A stretch of 53,910 nucleotides of DNA. Origin: Streptomyces mayonensis (GTDB lineage Bacteria > Actinomycetota > Actinomycetes > Streptomycetales > Streptomycetaceae). Each line of letters begins with the position of its first letter. Position 1 is the stretch's first letter. A program made the translations under genes and the position numbers. The stretch lies in NCBI RefSeq assembly GCF_018982965.1, contig NZ_JACBYP010000050.1, forward strand, positions 1-53,910, read 5' to 3'. Positions 16,522 to 25,474 of the stretch are shown piece by piece. Under the pieces are notes generated by a model that saw only the letters and a program-made list of their open reading frames with translations, did not search any database and was not told the origin of the DNA.

Positions 16522-16597
16522 TCGGTTTCACACGGGTGCCGGGCGGCCGCGGCCGCCTGGGCCGCATCCCTTCCCGCGCGGGTTCGTTTGGACATAC

Positions 16598-16897
16598 GTG
16601 TACGCATACGACGCCTTCCACCGCCACGGTGGCCCCTCGGCCACGCCGATCTACGACGCGCTCGCCGCCGAGTACGTCAGGTCCTTCCGATCGCTTCCGG
16701 GCGATCGCAGCGGTGAGGAGGAGCTGGGATTCACGGCCTTCAGGAGCATGCCGCGCGGCAGGGGCCCGCACGGCGGCTCCTACAGCGGCTCGTACAGCGC
16801 CTACAGCGCGGGGGCCCAGAGTGCCCGCGTCGGCCAGCAGTCGGTGTGGCAGCGCGTCCCGGCCGCGCTGCCGCCGGCACCGCGCTCGGGCACCTGA
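16598..16897 (+). CDS. Small conserved-looking hypothetical protein
   Basis: 99-residue protein, GTG start, not assignable to a domain. It begins MYAYDAFHRHGGPSATP, continues with IYDALAAEYVRSFRSLPGDR and EEELGFTAF, and ends in a Gly/Ser/Tyr-rich tail. I have seen similar short proteins in Streptomyces. No ribosome site or clear leaderless -10 is visible, so the start is uncertain. It ends before a strong bidirectional terminator. Confidence 0.6.
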   Translation: MYAYDAFHRHGGPSATPIYDALAAEYVRSFRSLPGDRSGEEELGFTAFRSMPRGRGPHGGSYSGSYSAYSAGAQSARVGQQSVWQRVPAALPPAPRSGT

Positions 16898-16915
16898 GGT
16901 CCGCTCCGACGAGCG

Positions 16916-16955
16916 ACGAGAGCGGGCGTCCCCGGCCGGGGACGCCCGCTCTCGT
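16916..16955. terminator. 40-bp perfect palindrome, bidirectional terminator
   Basis: Each arm is 20 bp and starts ACGAGAGCGGGCGTCCCCGG, meeting without a loop at CCGG|CCGG. It lies between the convergent small gene (ends 16897) and der (ends 17042). Confidence 0.8.
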
Positions 16956-16996
16956 ACGTCTGCGCGCGAGGTACGCCCGCGCGGCCGCTGCTTCTC

Positions 16997-17041
16997 CTAG
17001 TTCTCCTACTTCTTCTGGTTCTTCTGGTTCTTCTGGTTCTT

Positions 17042-17050
<9 letters not shown>
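16997..17050 (-). repeat. Six 9-bp units spanning the der stop codon
   Basis: Read on the minus strand the units are AAGAAGTAG, then three AAGAACCAG, then AAGAAGTAG and GAGAACTAG. The first TAG is the der stop. Reading on in frame would add Lys-Asn-Gln triplets before the next TAG. Confidence 0.9.
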
Positions 17051-18523
<1,473 letters not shown>

Positions 18524-18599
18524 GAAGTCCGTACCTCGTTCATCGTGGTGATCGGTGGCGCACCCCTGTGTTCCGGGTGATCCACTACTCGAGTGTCGC

Positions 18600-19247
18600 T
18601 CAGCGCCCGGTGAGGCGCCTGGCGTTCTCCAGGTGCGCGGTGAGCTGTTTCTGGATGCGTTCGGTCGCCTCGTCCAGCGCCTTGCGGGTCCGTCGTCCGC
18701 TGCCGTCTCCCGCGTCGAAGGGGTCGCCGAAGACGACGTCGACCCGGGAACGCAGGGGAGGCAGCCCCTTTATCAACCGTCCGGGACGGTCGGTGCTTCC
18801 CAGCACGGCGACCGGCACGATCGGGGCGCCGCCGCGCACCGCGAAGTAGGCGAGCCCGGCGCGCAGCGAGGCGAAGTCGCCCTCGCCCCGGGTGCCCTCC
18901 GGGAAGATGCCCAGCACGCCGCCGCCGTCCAGGACGCCCAGGGCCTGAGCGATCGCCGTGCGGTCGGTGGAGTGCCGGTCGACCTTCAGCTGGCCGATGC
19001 CGGTCAGGAAGCGCCCGAGCGGGCCGACGAACGCCTCCTTCTTGATCAGGAAGTGTGTCGGCCTGGGCGCCACGCCCATGACCATCGGGCCGTCGATGTT
19101 GTGCGAGTGGTTGACGGCGTAGATCACCGGGCCGGTGGCGGGCACCCGCCAGGCGCCCAGTACGCGCGGCTTCCACAGCCCGTACATCAGGCCGACGCCG
19201 ATGCGCCGTCCGACCTCGGCGCCCCGCGCCGACGCGACCTCGGTCAC
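18600..19247 (-). CDS. plsC: Lysophospholipid acyltransferase, PlsC-like
   Basis: 215-residue 1-acyl-sn-glycerol-3-phosphate acyltransferase-like protein of phospholipid synthesis. The catalytic motif NHSHNID (H-x4-D) and the glycerophosphate-binding FPEGTR are intact. The start is GTG 19247, overlapping the cmk stop as GTGA; a longer ATG start at 19286 would overlap cmk by 43 bp. The cmk-plsC-der order with overlap points to an operon. Confidence 0.9.
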   Translation of the reverse strand: MTEVASARGAEVGRRIGVGLMYGLWKPRVLGAWRVPATGPVIYAVNHSHNIDGPMVMGVAPRPTHFLIKKEAFVGPLGRFLTGIGQLKVDRHSTDRTAIAQALGVLDGGGVLGIFPEGTRGEGDFASLRAGLAYFAVRGGAPIVPVAVLGSTDRPGRLIKGLPPLRSRVDVVFGDPFDAGDGSGRRTRKALDEATERIQKQLTAHLENARRLTGR

Positions 19248-19939
19248 TTCCCGGCCCGCTTCTCCTCGACGAGGGTGACGACGCACTCGATGACCTGCGG
19301 GAGCGTCAGGGCGGTGGTGTCGACCTCGACCGCGTCACCGGCCTTGGCCAGCGGGGAGGCCTTGCGGCTGGAGTCGGCAGCGTCCCGCTTGATCAGGGCC
19401 TCGCGGGTGGCGTTGACGTCGGCGCCCTTCAGCTCGCCGCTGCGGCGGGCGGCGCGGGCCTCCGCCGACGCCGTGAGGAAGATCTTGAGGTCGGCGTCGG
19501 GCAGCACGGTGGTGCCGATGTCACGGCCCTCGACGACGATGCCGAGCGGCGCGGCGGCGGCGATGGTGCGCTGCAGCTCGGTGATCCGGGCCCGGATCTC
19601 GGGCACGGCGCTGACCGCGCTGACCTTGGAGGTGACCTCCTGGGTGCGGATCGGGCCGGCCACGTCCACGCCGTCGACCGTGATGGCCGGGCCCGCCGGG
19701 TCGGTGCCGGAGACGATGTCGGGCTTGCCTGCCGCGGCGGCGACGGCCTGCGGGTCGTCGGTGTCGATGCCGTTGCTGACCATCCACCAGGTGATCGCCC
19801 GGTACTGGGCGCCGGTGTCCAGGTAGCTCAGCCCGAGCTGCGCGGCGACGGCCTTCGACGTGCTCGACTTGCCCGTGCCGGAGGGGCCGTCGATGGCGAC
19901 AATCACGGCCGGTACGGTCGGGGCGGCGCCGTTTTCCAC
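19244..19939 (-). CDS. cmk: Cytidylate kinase
   Basis: 231-residue enzyme phosphorylating CMP and dCMP. P-loop GPSGTGKSS near the N-terminus, LDTGAQYRAITWW CMP-binding segment, VEGRDIGTTVLPDADLKIFLTA and RDAADSSRKASPL lid region. GTG 19939 is chosen with AGGAAGG about 11 nt upstream; longer frames upstream run into the MITE-like element. First gene of cmk-plsC-der. Confidence 0.95.
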   Translation of the reverse strand: MENGAAPTVPAVIVAIDGPSGTGKSSTSKAVAAQLGLSYLDTGAQYRAITWWMVSNGIDTDDPQAVAAAAGKPDIVSGTDPAGPAITVDGVDVAGPIRTQEVTSKVSAVSAVPEIRARITELQRTIAAAAPLGIVVEGRDIGTTVLPDADLKIFLTASAEARAARRSGELKGADVNATREALIKRDAADSSRKASPLAKAGDAVEVDTTALTLPQVIECVVTLVEEKRAGK

Positions 19940-20001
19940 GAGGGGACACCTTCCTGGTGCGGTGCGGTGGGTGGGGTGCGGGACGCGAGCGCGTCCCGCA
20001 C

Positions 20002-20177
20002 AGGGCCTGTCCGGTGATTCCCGCCGTCCGCCCGGAGGGCGGGCCCGGCGGGATCTGGTGCGTGCGATCGCAGGGCGCCGGAGCGCCCCCGTGGCAGAGC
20101 CACGCGGGCGTTTCGGCAACGCCGCGAGCGTGCGGGCCGGGCGTCGCCGGGCAGGCGGGAATCACCGGACAGTCCCT
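20002..20177. mobile_element. MITE-like element with 24-bp terminal inverted repeats
   Basis: The ends, 20002-20025 and 20154-20177, are inverted copies with one mismatch; the shared core reads CTGTCCGGTGATTCCCGCC. Total length is 176 bp. The interior is rich in small hairpins (GTGGC-aga-GCCAC; GCGTT-tcggc-AACGC) and has no open frame of note. No clear target-site duplication is visible. It sits in the 288-bp gap between tyrA and cmk. The terminal sequence resembles ends I remember from Streptomyces IS elements, but I cannot name the family. Confidence 0.65.
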
Positions 20178-20227
20178 AGGTTACCGGGCCCCACAGACCC
20201 CTCCGACAGGCGTCCGGAGGCCCGGGA

Positions 20228-21313
20228 TCACTGCCGGATCGCCCAGCCCCGCTCCTTGAGGGCCGCCGTGAGCGCGGCGGCGGTCCGCGGTTCCACCATC
20301 AGCTGCACCAGACCCGCCTGCTGCCCGGTCGCGTGCTCGATGCGTACGTCCTCGATGTTGGCCCCCGCCCGTTCGGCGTCCGCGAAGATGCGGGCCAGCT
20401 GGCCGGGCTGGTCGTCGATGAGCACGGCCACGGTCTCGTAGGTCCGCGGGGCGGAGCCGTGCTTGCCGGGGACCCGGACCTGTCCGGCGTTGCCGCGCCG
20501 CAGCACCTCGGCGATGCCGGTGCCGCCCTCGCGGCGCTTGTCCTCGTCGGCGGACTGCAGGGCGCGCAGGGCCCGTACCGTCTCCTCCAGGTCGGCGGCG
20601 AGGTCGGTGAGCAGGTCGGCGACGGGCCCGGGGTTGGCGGAGAGGATGTCGATCCACATCCGCGGGTCGGAGGCGGCGATCCGGGTCACGTCGCGGATGC
20701 CCTGCCCGGACAGCCGTACGGCACTCTCCTCGGCGTGCTCCAGGCGCGCGGCGACCATGCTGGAGACCAGGTGGGGCATGTGGGAGACGAGGGCCACGGC
20801 GCGGTCGTGGGCGTCCGCGTCCATCACCACGGGCACCGCGCGGCAGTGCGAGACCAGCTCCAGGGCGAGGTTCAGCACCTCGGTGTCGGTGTCCCGGGTC
20901 GGGGTCAGCACCCACGGGCGGCCCTCGAAGAGGTCGGCTGTGGCGGCCAGCGGGCCGGACTTCTCGCGGCCCGACATGGGGTGGGTGCCGATGTACGCCG
21001 ACAGGTCGAGCCCGCGCGCCTCCAGTGCACGCCGGGGGCCGCCCTTGACGCTGGCCACGTCGAGGTACCCGCGGGCGAGCCCGCGGCCCATGGCGTCGGC
21101 GAGCACGTCGGCGACCAGGGCCGGCGGGGCGGCGACGACCGCGAGGTCGACCGGTGTCTCGGGGGCCCGGTCGGTGCCGGCGCCGAGGGCGGCGGCGGTG
21201 CGGGCCTGTTCGGGGTCGTGGTCGGCCAGGTGGACGGCGACCCCACGGGCGGTGAGGGCGAGGGCGGCGGAGGTGCCGATGAGGCCGGTGCCGATGACGA
21301 GTGCGGTTCTCAC
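20228..21313 (-). CDS. tyrA: Prephenate dehydrogenase with C-terminal ACT domain
   Basis: 361-residue enzyme converting prephenate to 4-hydroxyphenylpyruvate for tyrosine synthesis. NAD-binding GTGLIGTSAALAL at the start, active-site THPMSGREKSG with the key His, and helical dimer region LSGQGIRDVTRIAASDP. A C-terminal ACT domain (TVAVLIDDQPGQLARIF...) suggests tyrosine feedback control. GTG start overlaps the aroH stop as GTGA. A MITE-like element follows its stop. Confidence 0.95.
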   Translation of the reverse strand: MRTALVIGTGLIGTSAALALTARGVAVHLADHDPEQARTAAALGAGTDRAPETPVDLAVVAAPPALVADVLADAMGRGLARGYLDVASVKGGPRRALEARGLDLSAYIGTHPMSGREKSGPLAATADLFEGRPWVLTPTRDTDTEVLNLALELVSHCRAVPVVMDADAHDRAVALVSHMPHLVSSMVAARLEHAEESAVRLSGQGIRDVTRIAASDPRMWIDILSANPGPVADLLTDLAADLEETVRALRALQSADEDKRREGGTGIAEVLRRGNAGQVRVPGKHGSAPRTYETVAVLIDDQPGQLARIFADAERAGANIEDVRIEHATGQQAGLVQLMVEPRTAAALTAALKERGWAIRQ

Positions 21314-21672
21314 TGGGCGATGTCCTTGCGCAGGGCCGCGGCGGCACCGAGGTAGACGTGGGCGATCTCGGCACGGGGCCGGTCGGACTCGATGTGGGCG
21401 AGGACCCGCACGACGCGCGGCATGGCGCCCTCGACGTCCAGCTCCTGGGCGCAGATCAGCGGTACGTCGGTGATGCCGAGCCCGCGGGCGGCGGCGGCCG
21501 GGAAGTCGCTGTGCAGGTCGGGAGTGGCCGTGAACCACAGGCTGATCAGGTCCTCGGGCGTCAGCCCGTTGCGTTCCAGGAGGGCGGTCAGCAAGGCCGC
21601 GACCTGCTGGTCCATGTGCCCGGCTTCGTCCCGGTCCAGTTGGACGGCGCCCCGGACCGCTCGTACCGCCAC
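21310..21672 (-). CDS. aroH: Chorismate mutase, AroH type
   Basis: 120-residue monofunctional chorismate mutase of the Bacillus AroH fold, making prephenate for the adjacent TyrA. Starts VRAVRGAVQLDRDE with the family RGA motif and contains MPRVVRVLAHIE. GTG start at 21672 with AAGGAG 7 nt upstream. It overlaps tyrA by 4 nt, giving a two-gene tyrosine-branch operon. Confidence 0.95.
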   Translation of the reverse strand: MAVRAVRGAVQLDRDEAGHMDQQVAALLTALLERNGLTPEDLISLWFTATPDLHSDFPAAAARGLGITDVPLICAQELDVEGAMPRVVRVLAHIESDRPRAEIAHVYLGAAAALRKDIAQ

Positions 21673-21735
21673 GGCGATGCTCCTTGCTGACGTGCCTGTC
21701 GCTTCTTGGTGCGTCCAGCGTAGTCAGCCCGGCGC

Positions 21736-21789
21736 GCGGCGGTCCGGGGCGCCCGCCTCCTGAGACACCGGGCGTCCCGGGACCGCCGC
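21736..21789 (-). terminator. Hairpin terminator after draG-like gene
   Basis: GCGGCGGTCC (21736-21745) pairs with GGACCGCCGC (21780-21789), and the stem continues inward about 10 bp with a 1-nt bulge and a G-U pair. It lies just past the draG-like stop (21806) and upstream of aroH. Confidence 0.65.
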
Positions 21790-21805
21790 ACCGCCCCGCG
21801 GCTGC

Positions 21806-22825
21806 TCAGGCGTCCCAGAGCGCTCCGAGCGCCAGCAGGTCGCCCCGGTACTCGATGCGGTCCGCCCAGTCGGCCGGCCAGGCGTCGGCGCCCAGGTGGG
21901 CTCCGGCGAAGGCGCCCGCGAGGCACGCGATGGAGTCGGAGTCGCCGCTGGTGCAGGCGCCGCGGCGCAGGGCGGTCAGCGGCTCGTCGACGAAGAGCAG
22001 GAAGCAGAGCAGCCCGGCCGCCATGGCCTCCTCGGCGATCCAGCCCTCGCCCACGGCCAGGCAGGGGTCGGTCTCGGGCGAGGCGGTGCGCACGGCCTCC
22101 TGGAGCCGGTCGAGTATCGCCAGGCACTCGTCCCAGCCGCGCGCGGCGAAGTGCCCGGGCGCCGGGTCCTGGGCGCGGGTCCACAGGTCGCCGAGCCAGC
22201 GCTCGTGGTAGCGGGTGCGGTTGTCGTAGGCGTACGAGCGCAGCAGTCCGACGAGGCCGGTGGGTTCGGCACCCTCGGCGAGCAGCCGTACGGCGTGGGC
22301 GGTGAGGTCGGAGGCGGCGAGGGCGGTGGGGTGCCCGTGGGTGAGCGCGGACTGCAACTGGGCTGCGCCCGCCCGCTGTTCGTCGCTGAGCCCCGGCACG
22401 AGCCCGAGGGGCGCGACGCGCATGTTGGCGCCGCAGCCCTTGGAGTGGATCTGGCTGGCGTCCTGCCAGGGGCGGTCCGGCCGCTCCAGGAGGTCGCAGG
22501 CCCTCAGGCAGGTGTTTCCCGGGGCACGGTTGTTCTCGGGTGAGCGGTTCCAGGCGATGAACTCCTGCCGTACGGGTTCGGTCATCCCCTCGGGCGCCAG
22601 GACTCCCCGGTCCATGGCCGTGCGCAGCCCCTTGCCGAGCGCCAGCGTCATCTGCGTGTCGTCGGTGACGAAGGCGGGGTCGGGCAGTGCCATCCCCCGC
22701 CACGGCCCGCACTTGGCGAGGATCGACGGGACATCGTTGAACTCCGTGGGAAACCCCAGCGCGTCGCCGAGGGCCAGACCGGTGAGCGCTCCGGTGGCGG
22801 CGCGCTTGGGAGCGGTGGTGGTCAT
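21806..22825 (-). CDS. ADP-ribosylglycohydrolase family protein (DraG-like)
   Basis: 339-residue protein of the DraG/ARH fold, which removes ADP-ribose using two metal ions. Metal-site motifs are present: TDDTQMTLAL (about residues 55-64) and SGDSDSIACLAGAFAGA near the C-terminus, plus GLALGDALGFPTEF. It overlaps nrtR by 4 nt (ATGA), so regulator and hydrolase are cotranscribed. This pairing, known in Actinobacteria, suggests a link to NAD or ADP-ribose turnover. Confidence 0.9.
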   Translation of the reverse strand: MTTTAPKRAATGALTGLALGDALGFPTEFNDVPSILAKCGPWRGMALPDPAFVTDDTQMTLALGKGLRTAMDRGVLAPEGMTEPVRQEFIAWNRSPENNRAPGNTCLRACDLLERPDRPWQDASQIHSKGCGANMRVAPLGLVPGLSDEQRAGAAQLQSALTHGHPTALAASDLTAHAVRLLAEGAEPTGLVGLLRSYAYDNRTRYHERWLGDLWTRAQDPAPGHFAARGWDECLAILDRLQEAVRTASPETDPCLAVGEGWIAEEAMAAGLLCFLLFVDEPLTALRRGACTSGDSDSIACLAGAFAGAHLGADAWPADWADRIEYRGDLLALGALWDA

Positions 22826-23586
22826 GCGGGGCGTCCTTCCCGAGGGGTGCGGAGCAGGGGCGGGTGCAGGGTGGTGGCGGGGCCCGCGCGGTACAGGGCG
22901 GCGGGCTTGCCGCGGCCTCCGGTCAGGCGGGCGGCGCCCTGGACGGGCTCGACGAAGCCGGTGGTGGCGAGGACCTTGCGGCGGAAGTTGGGCCGGTCCA
23001 GGGCTGTGCCCCACACCGTCTCGTAGACCTGCTGCAGCTCGCCGAGGGTGAACTCGGCCGGGCAGAAGGCGGTGGCCAGGCAGGTGTACTCCAGCTTGGC
23101 GCCGACGCGGTCCCGGGCGTCGGCCAGGATCCGGTCGTGGTCGAAGGCGAGGCCCTGGGCCGCGTCGTACGGCACCCAGCGGGCGTCGGCCGCGTCACCG
23201 CCGCCGTGCGGTTCGAGCGCAGCGGGGTGGGTGTCCCCCCGGACGGAGTTTTGGGGAGGGTCCGGGAGCAGCGCGGCGAAGGCCACGGACACGACCCGCA
23301 TGCGGGGGTCGCGGCCGGGCTCGCTGTAGGTGCGCAGCTGCTCCAGGTGCAGTCCGGTCACGTCCGCGAGGCCGGTCTCCTCGGCCAGTTCCCGGCGGGC
23401 GGCCGTCTCCGCCGACTCCTCGGGGAGCAGGAAGCCGCCGGGCAGTGCCCAGCGGCCGGCGTACGGCTCCTGGCCCCGCTCGACGAGCAGCACGTGCAGT
23501 GCGCCCGCGCGCAGGGTGAGGACGGCGAGGTCGACGGTGACGGCGAAGGGTTCGAAAGCGTGCTTGTCGTAGCCGCGCACGAACAC
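22822..23586 (-). CDS. nrtR: NrtR-type Nudix-related transcriptional regulator
   Basis: 254-residue protein: N-terminal Nudix domain (about 10-150) and C-terminal winged helix (about 165-230) with AEFTLGELQQVYETVWG and NFRRKVLATTGFV, the NrtR arrangement. NrtR proteins sense ADP-ribose and repress NAD-metabolism genes. The Nudix box here is complete: G-FLLPE-E-x7-RELAEETGL, whereas many NrtR have a degenerate one, so catalysis may be retained. GTG start at 23586 lies inside a palindromic operator, arguing for autoregulation. Confidence 0.85.
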   Translation of the reverse strand: MFVRGYDKHAFEPFAVTVDLAVLTLRAGALHVLLVERGQEPYAGRWALPGGFLLPEESAETAARRELAEETGLADVTGLHLEQLRTYSEPGRDPRMRVVSVAFAALLPDPPQNSVRGDTHPAALEPHGGGDAADARWVPYDAAQGLAFDHDRILADARDRVGAKLEYTCLATAFCPAEFTLGELQQVYETVWGTALDRPNFRRKVLATTGFVEPVQGAARLTGGRGKPAALYRAGPATTLHPPLLRTPREGRPA

Positions 23587-23629
23587 CCACCCCCTTTAAT
23601 AGTCTCTACGACTATAAAGAGGGTGGGTG
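23584..23629. promoter_or_regulatory. Palindromic operator over the nrtR start (NrtR site candidate)
   Basis: Core ATAGTC-tctac-GACTAT (23599-23615), extended by TTTA-type flanks, is nested in an outer inverted repeat CACCCACCC / GGGTGGGTG (23584-23592, 23621-23629). The left outer arm contains the GTG start codon of nrtR. The AT-rich core stands out in this GC-rich region and the layout fits NrtR autoregulation. Confidence 0.7.
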
Positions 23630-23651
23630 CGCGAAACAACCGTGGGAGCCC

Positions 23652-24809
23652 TTAGAGGTCGACCTCCTGCATCAGCATCCCGACCTCCGTGTTGGACAGC
23701 CGGCGCAGCCAGCCCGACTTCTGGTCGCCGAGCGTGATCGGGCCGAAGGCGGTGCGCACCAGCTTGTCGACGGGGAAGCCCGCCTCCGCCAGCATGCGGC
23801 GCACGATGTGCTTGCGGCCCTCGTGCAGGGTGACCTCGACCAGGTAGTTCTTGCCGGTCTGCTCGACGACCCGGAAGTGGTCCGCGCGCGCGTACCCGTC
23901 CTCCAGCTGGATGCCGTCCTTCAGGCGCTTGCCGAGGTCGCGCGGGATCGGGCCGACGATGTGCGCGAGGTAGGTCTTCTTCACGCCGTACCGCGGGTGG
24001 GTCAGGCGGTGGGCCAGCTCGCCGTGGTTGGTGAGCAGGATGACGCCCTCGGTCTCGGTGTCGAGCCGGCCCACGTGGAAGAGGCGGGTCTCCCGGTTGG
24101 TGACGTAGTCGCCGAGGCACTGGCGGCCCTCCGGGTCCTCCATGGTGGAGACGACACCGGCGGGCTTGTTGAGGGAGAAGAACTGGTACGACTGCGTGGC
24201 GACGGTCAGGCCGTCGACCTTGACCTCGTCCTTCTCCGGGTCGACGCGGCGGCCCTGCTCGAGGACGATCTCGCCGTTGATCTCGACCCTGGCCTGCTCG
24301 ATCAGCTCCTCGCAGGCGCGCCGGGAGCCGTAGCCCGCGCGCGCGAGGACCTTCTGCAGCCGCTCGCCCTCCTGCTCGGCGCCCGGGAAGGTCCTGGGCA
24401 GCTTCACGTCCTTCTTGCCGGCGTACCGCTCGCGGTTGCGCTCCTCGGCCCGGGTCTCGTACTCGCGGGACGTGGCCGGGGCGCTGCGGCCGCGCTGCTG
24501 GGGCCGCTTCGGGCCGCCCTTGGCGCCACCGCGGGCCGCGCCGCCGCGCCCGGACTTGGGTCCGTCGGCGGAGGCGCCGGGACCGACGTCGTAACGGCGC
24601 TCCTCGGGGCGCGGCTTCTTCGGACGGCCGCCCTGCCGGTCGTCGCGGTTGTTGCCGGCGCCGCGGTGGTTGCCCCGACCGCCGGCGCTCCCGCCGCGGC
24701 CACCGGCGCCTCCGCCGCGGCCGCCGCCGCTCCCGCCGCGGCCGCCGCTGTAGCCACCACGGCTCCCGCCGTTGTTTCCGCTGCTGTTGTTGCCGCTGCT
24801 GCTTCGCAT
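23652..24809 (-). CDS. rluB: rRNA pseudouridine synthase, RluB/RsuA family
   Basis: 385-residue enzyme. Residues 1-~115 are a Gly/Arg/Asn/Ser-rich, probably disordered head. An S4 RNA-binding domain follows at about 148-185 (RLQKVLARAGYGSRRACEEL), then the pseudouridine synthase domain with FFSLNKPAGVVST and GRLDTETEGVILLTN; Asp at about 250 is the catalytic residue. It modifies 23S rRNA near the peptidyl-transferase centre in homologues. The ATG shares its A with the scpB TGA (TGATG). Last gene of parA-like...scpA-scpB-rluB. Confidence 0.93.
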   Translation of the reverse strand: MRSSSGNNSSGNNGGSRGGYSGGRGGSGGGRGGGAGGRGGSAGGRGNHRGAGNNRDDRQGGRPKKPRPEERRYDVGPGASADGPKSGRGGAARGGAKGGPKRPQQRGRSAPATSREYETRAEERNRERYAGKKDVKLPRTFPGAEQEGERLQKVLARAGYGSRRACEELIEQARVEINGEIVLEQGRRVDPEKDEVKVDGLTVATQSYQFFSLNKPAGVVSTMEDPEGRQCLGDYVTNRETRLFHVGRLDTETEGVILLTNHGELAHRLTHPRYGVKKTYLAHIVGPIPRDLGKRLKDGIQLEDGYARADHFRVVEQTGKNYLVEVTLHEGRKHIVRRMLAEAGFPVDKLVRTAFGPITLGDQKSGWLRRLSNTEVGMLMQEVDL

Positions 24810-25474
24810 CAAAGTTCCGTCTTGTCGTCTGCTTCCCCGGGGTCCGGGGCGTCCGGATCGAACGACGGCACCGCTTCCAGCGTGTCGGCCTCGATCGCCG
24901 CCGCCTCCGGCAGGAAGGGCGCGAGCTCCGGGAGCTCGTCCAGACCGCGCAGGCCCATCCGCTCCAGGAAGTAGTTCGTCGTCACGTACAGGATCGCACC
25001 TGTTTCGGGTTCCGCGCCCGCCTCCTCCACCAGGCCCCGCTGCAGGAGGGTGCGCATCACACCGTCGCAGTTCACGCCGCGCACCGCGGAGACACGGCTG
25101 CGGCTGACCGGCTGGCGGTAGGCGACGACGGCGAGGGTCTCCAGGGCGGCCTGGGTCAGGCGGGCGTGCTGGCCGTCCAGGACGAAGCCCTCGACGGCCG
25201 CGGCGTACTCGGGGCGGGAGTAGAAGCGCCAGCCGCCCGCGATCAGGCGCAGCTCGAAGCCGCGGCCCTGGACGGTGTACTCGTCGGCCAGCTCACGCAG
25301 GGCGTCCGCGATCCGCCGGCGGGGCCGCTGCAGTATCTTCGCCAGCTGCTCCTCGGTCGCCGGCTCGTCGACGACCATGAGGACGGCTTCCAGGGCGGGC
25401 TTGAGGTCGAGGCCCGCGACGCCGCCGGCGGCGTCCGCGGCCTCCGGGGTGGCCTCCGTGGTCTGCTCACTCAC
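24809..25474 (-). CDS. scpB: Segregation and condensation protein B
   Basis: 221-residue kleisin-associated subunit of the SMC condensin. Two winged-helix units: ALEAVLMVVDEPATEEQLAKIL... and LTQAALETLAVVAYRQPVSRSRVSAVRGVNCDGVMRTLLQRGLV (spread over a family-typical stretch). The C-terminus is acidic. GTG start overlaps the scpA stop (GTGA). Confidence 0.95.
   Translation of the reverse strand: MSEQTTEATPEAADAAGGVAGLDLKPALEAVLMVVDEPATEEQLAKILQRPRRRIADALRELADEYTVQGRGFELRLIAGGWRFYSRPEYAAAVEGFVLDGQHARLTQAALETLAVVAYRQPVSRSRVSAVRGVNCDGVMRTLLQRGLVEEAGAEPETGAILYVTTNYFLERMGLRGLDELPELAPFLPEAAAIEADTLEAVPSFDPDAPDPGEADDKTEL

Noticed and set aside
20002..20177. Structured RNA (riboswitch or tRNA-like) between tyrA and cmk
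   Set aside because: Hairpins are present, but the near-identical terminal inverted repeats are better explained by a MITE; no known riboswitch core was recognised.
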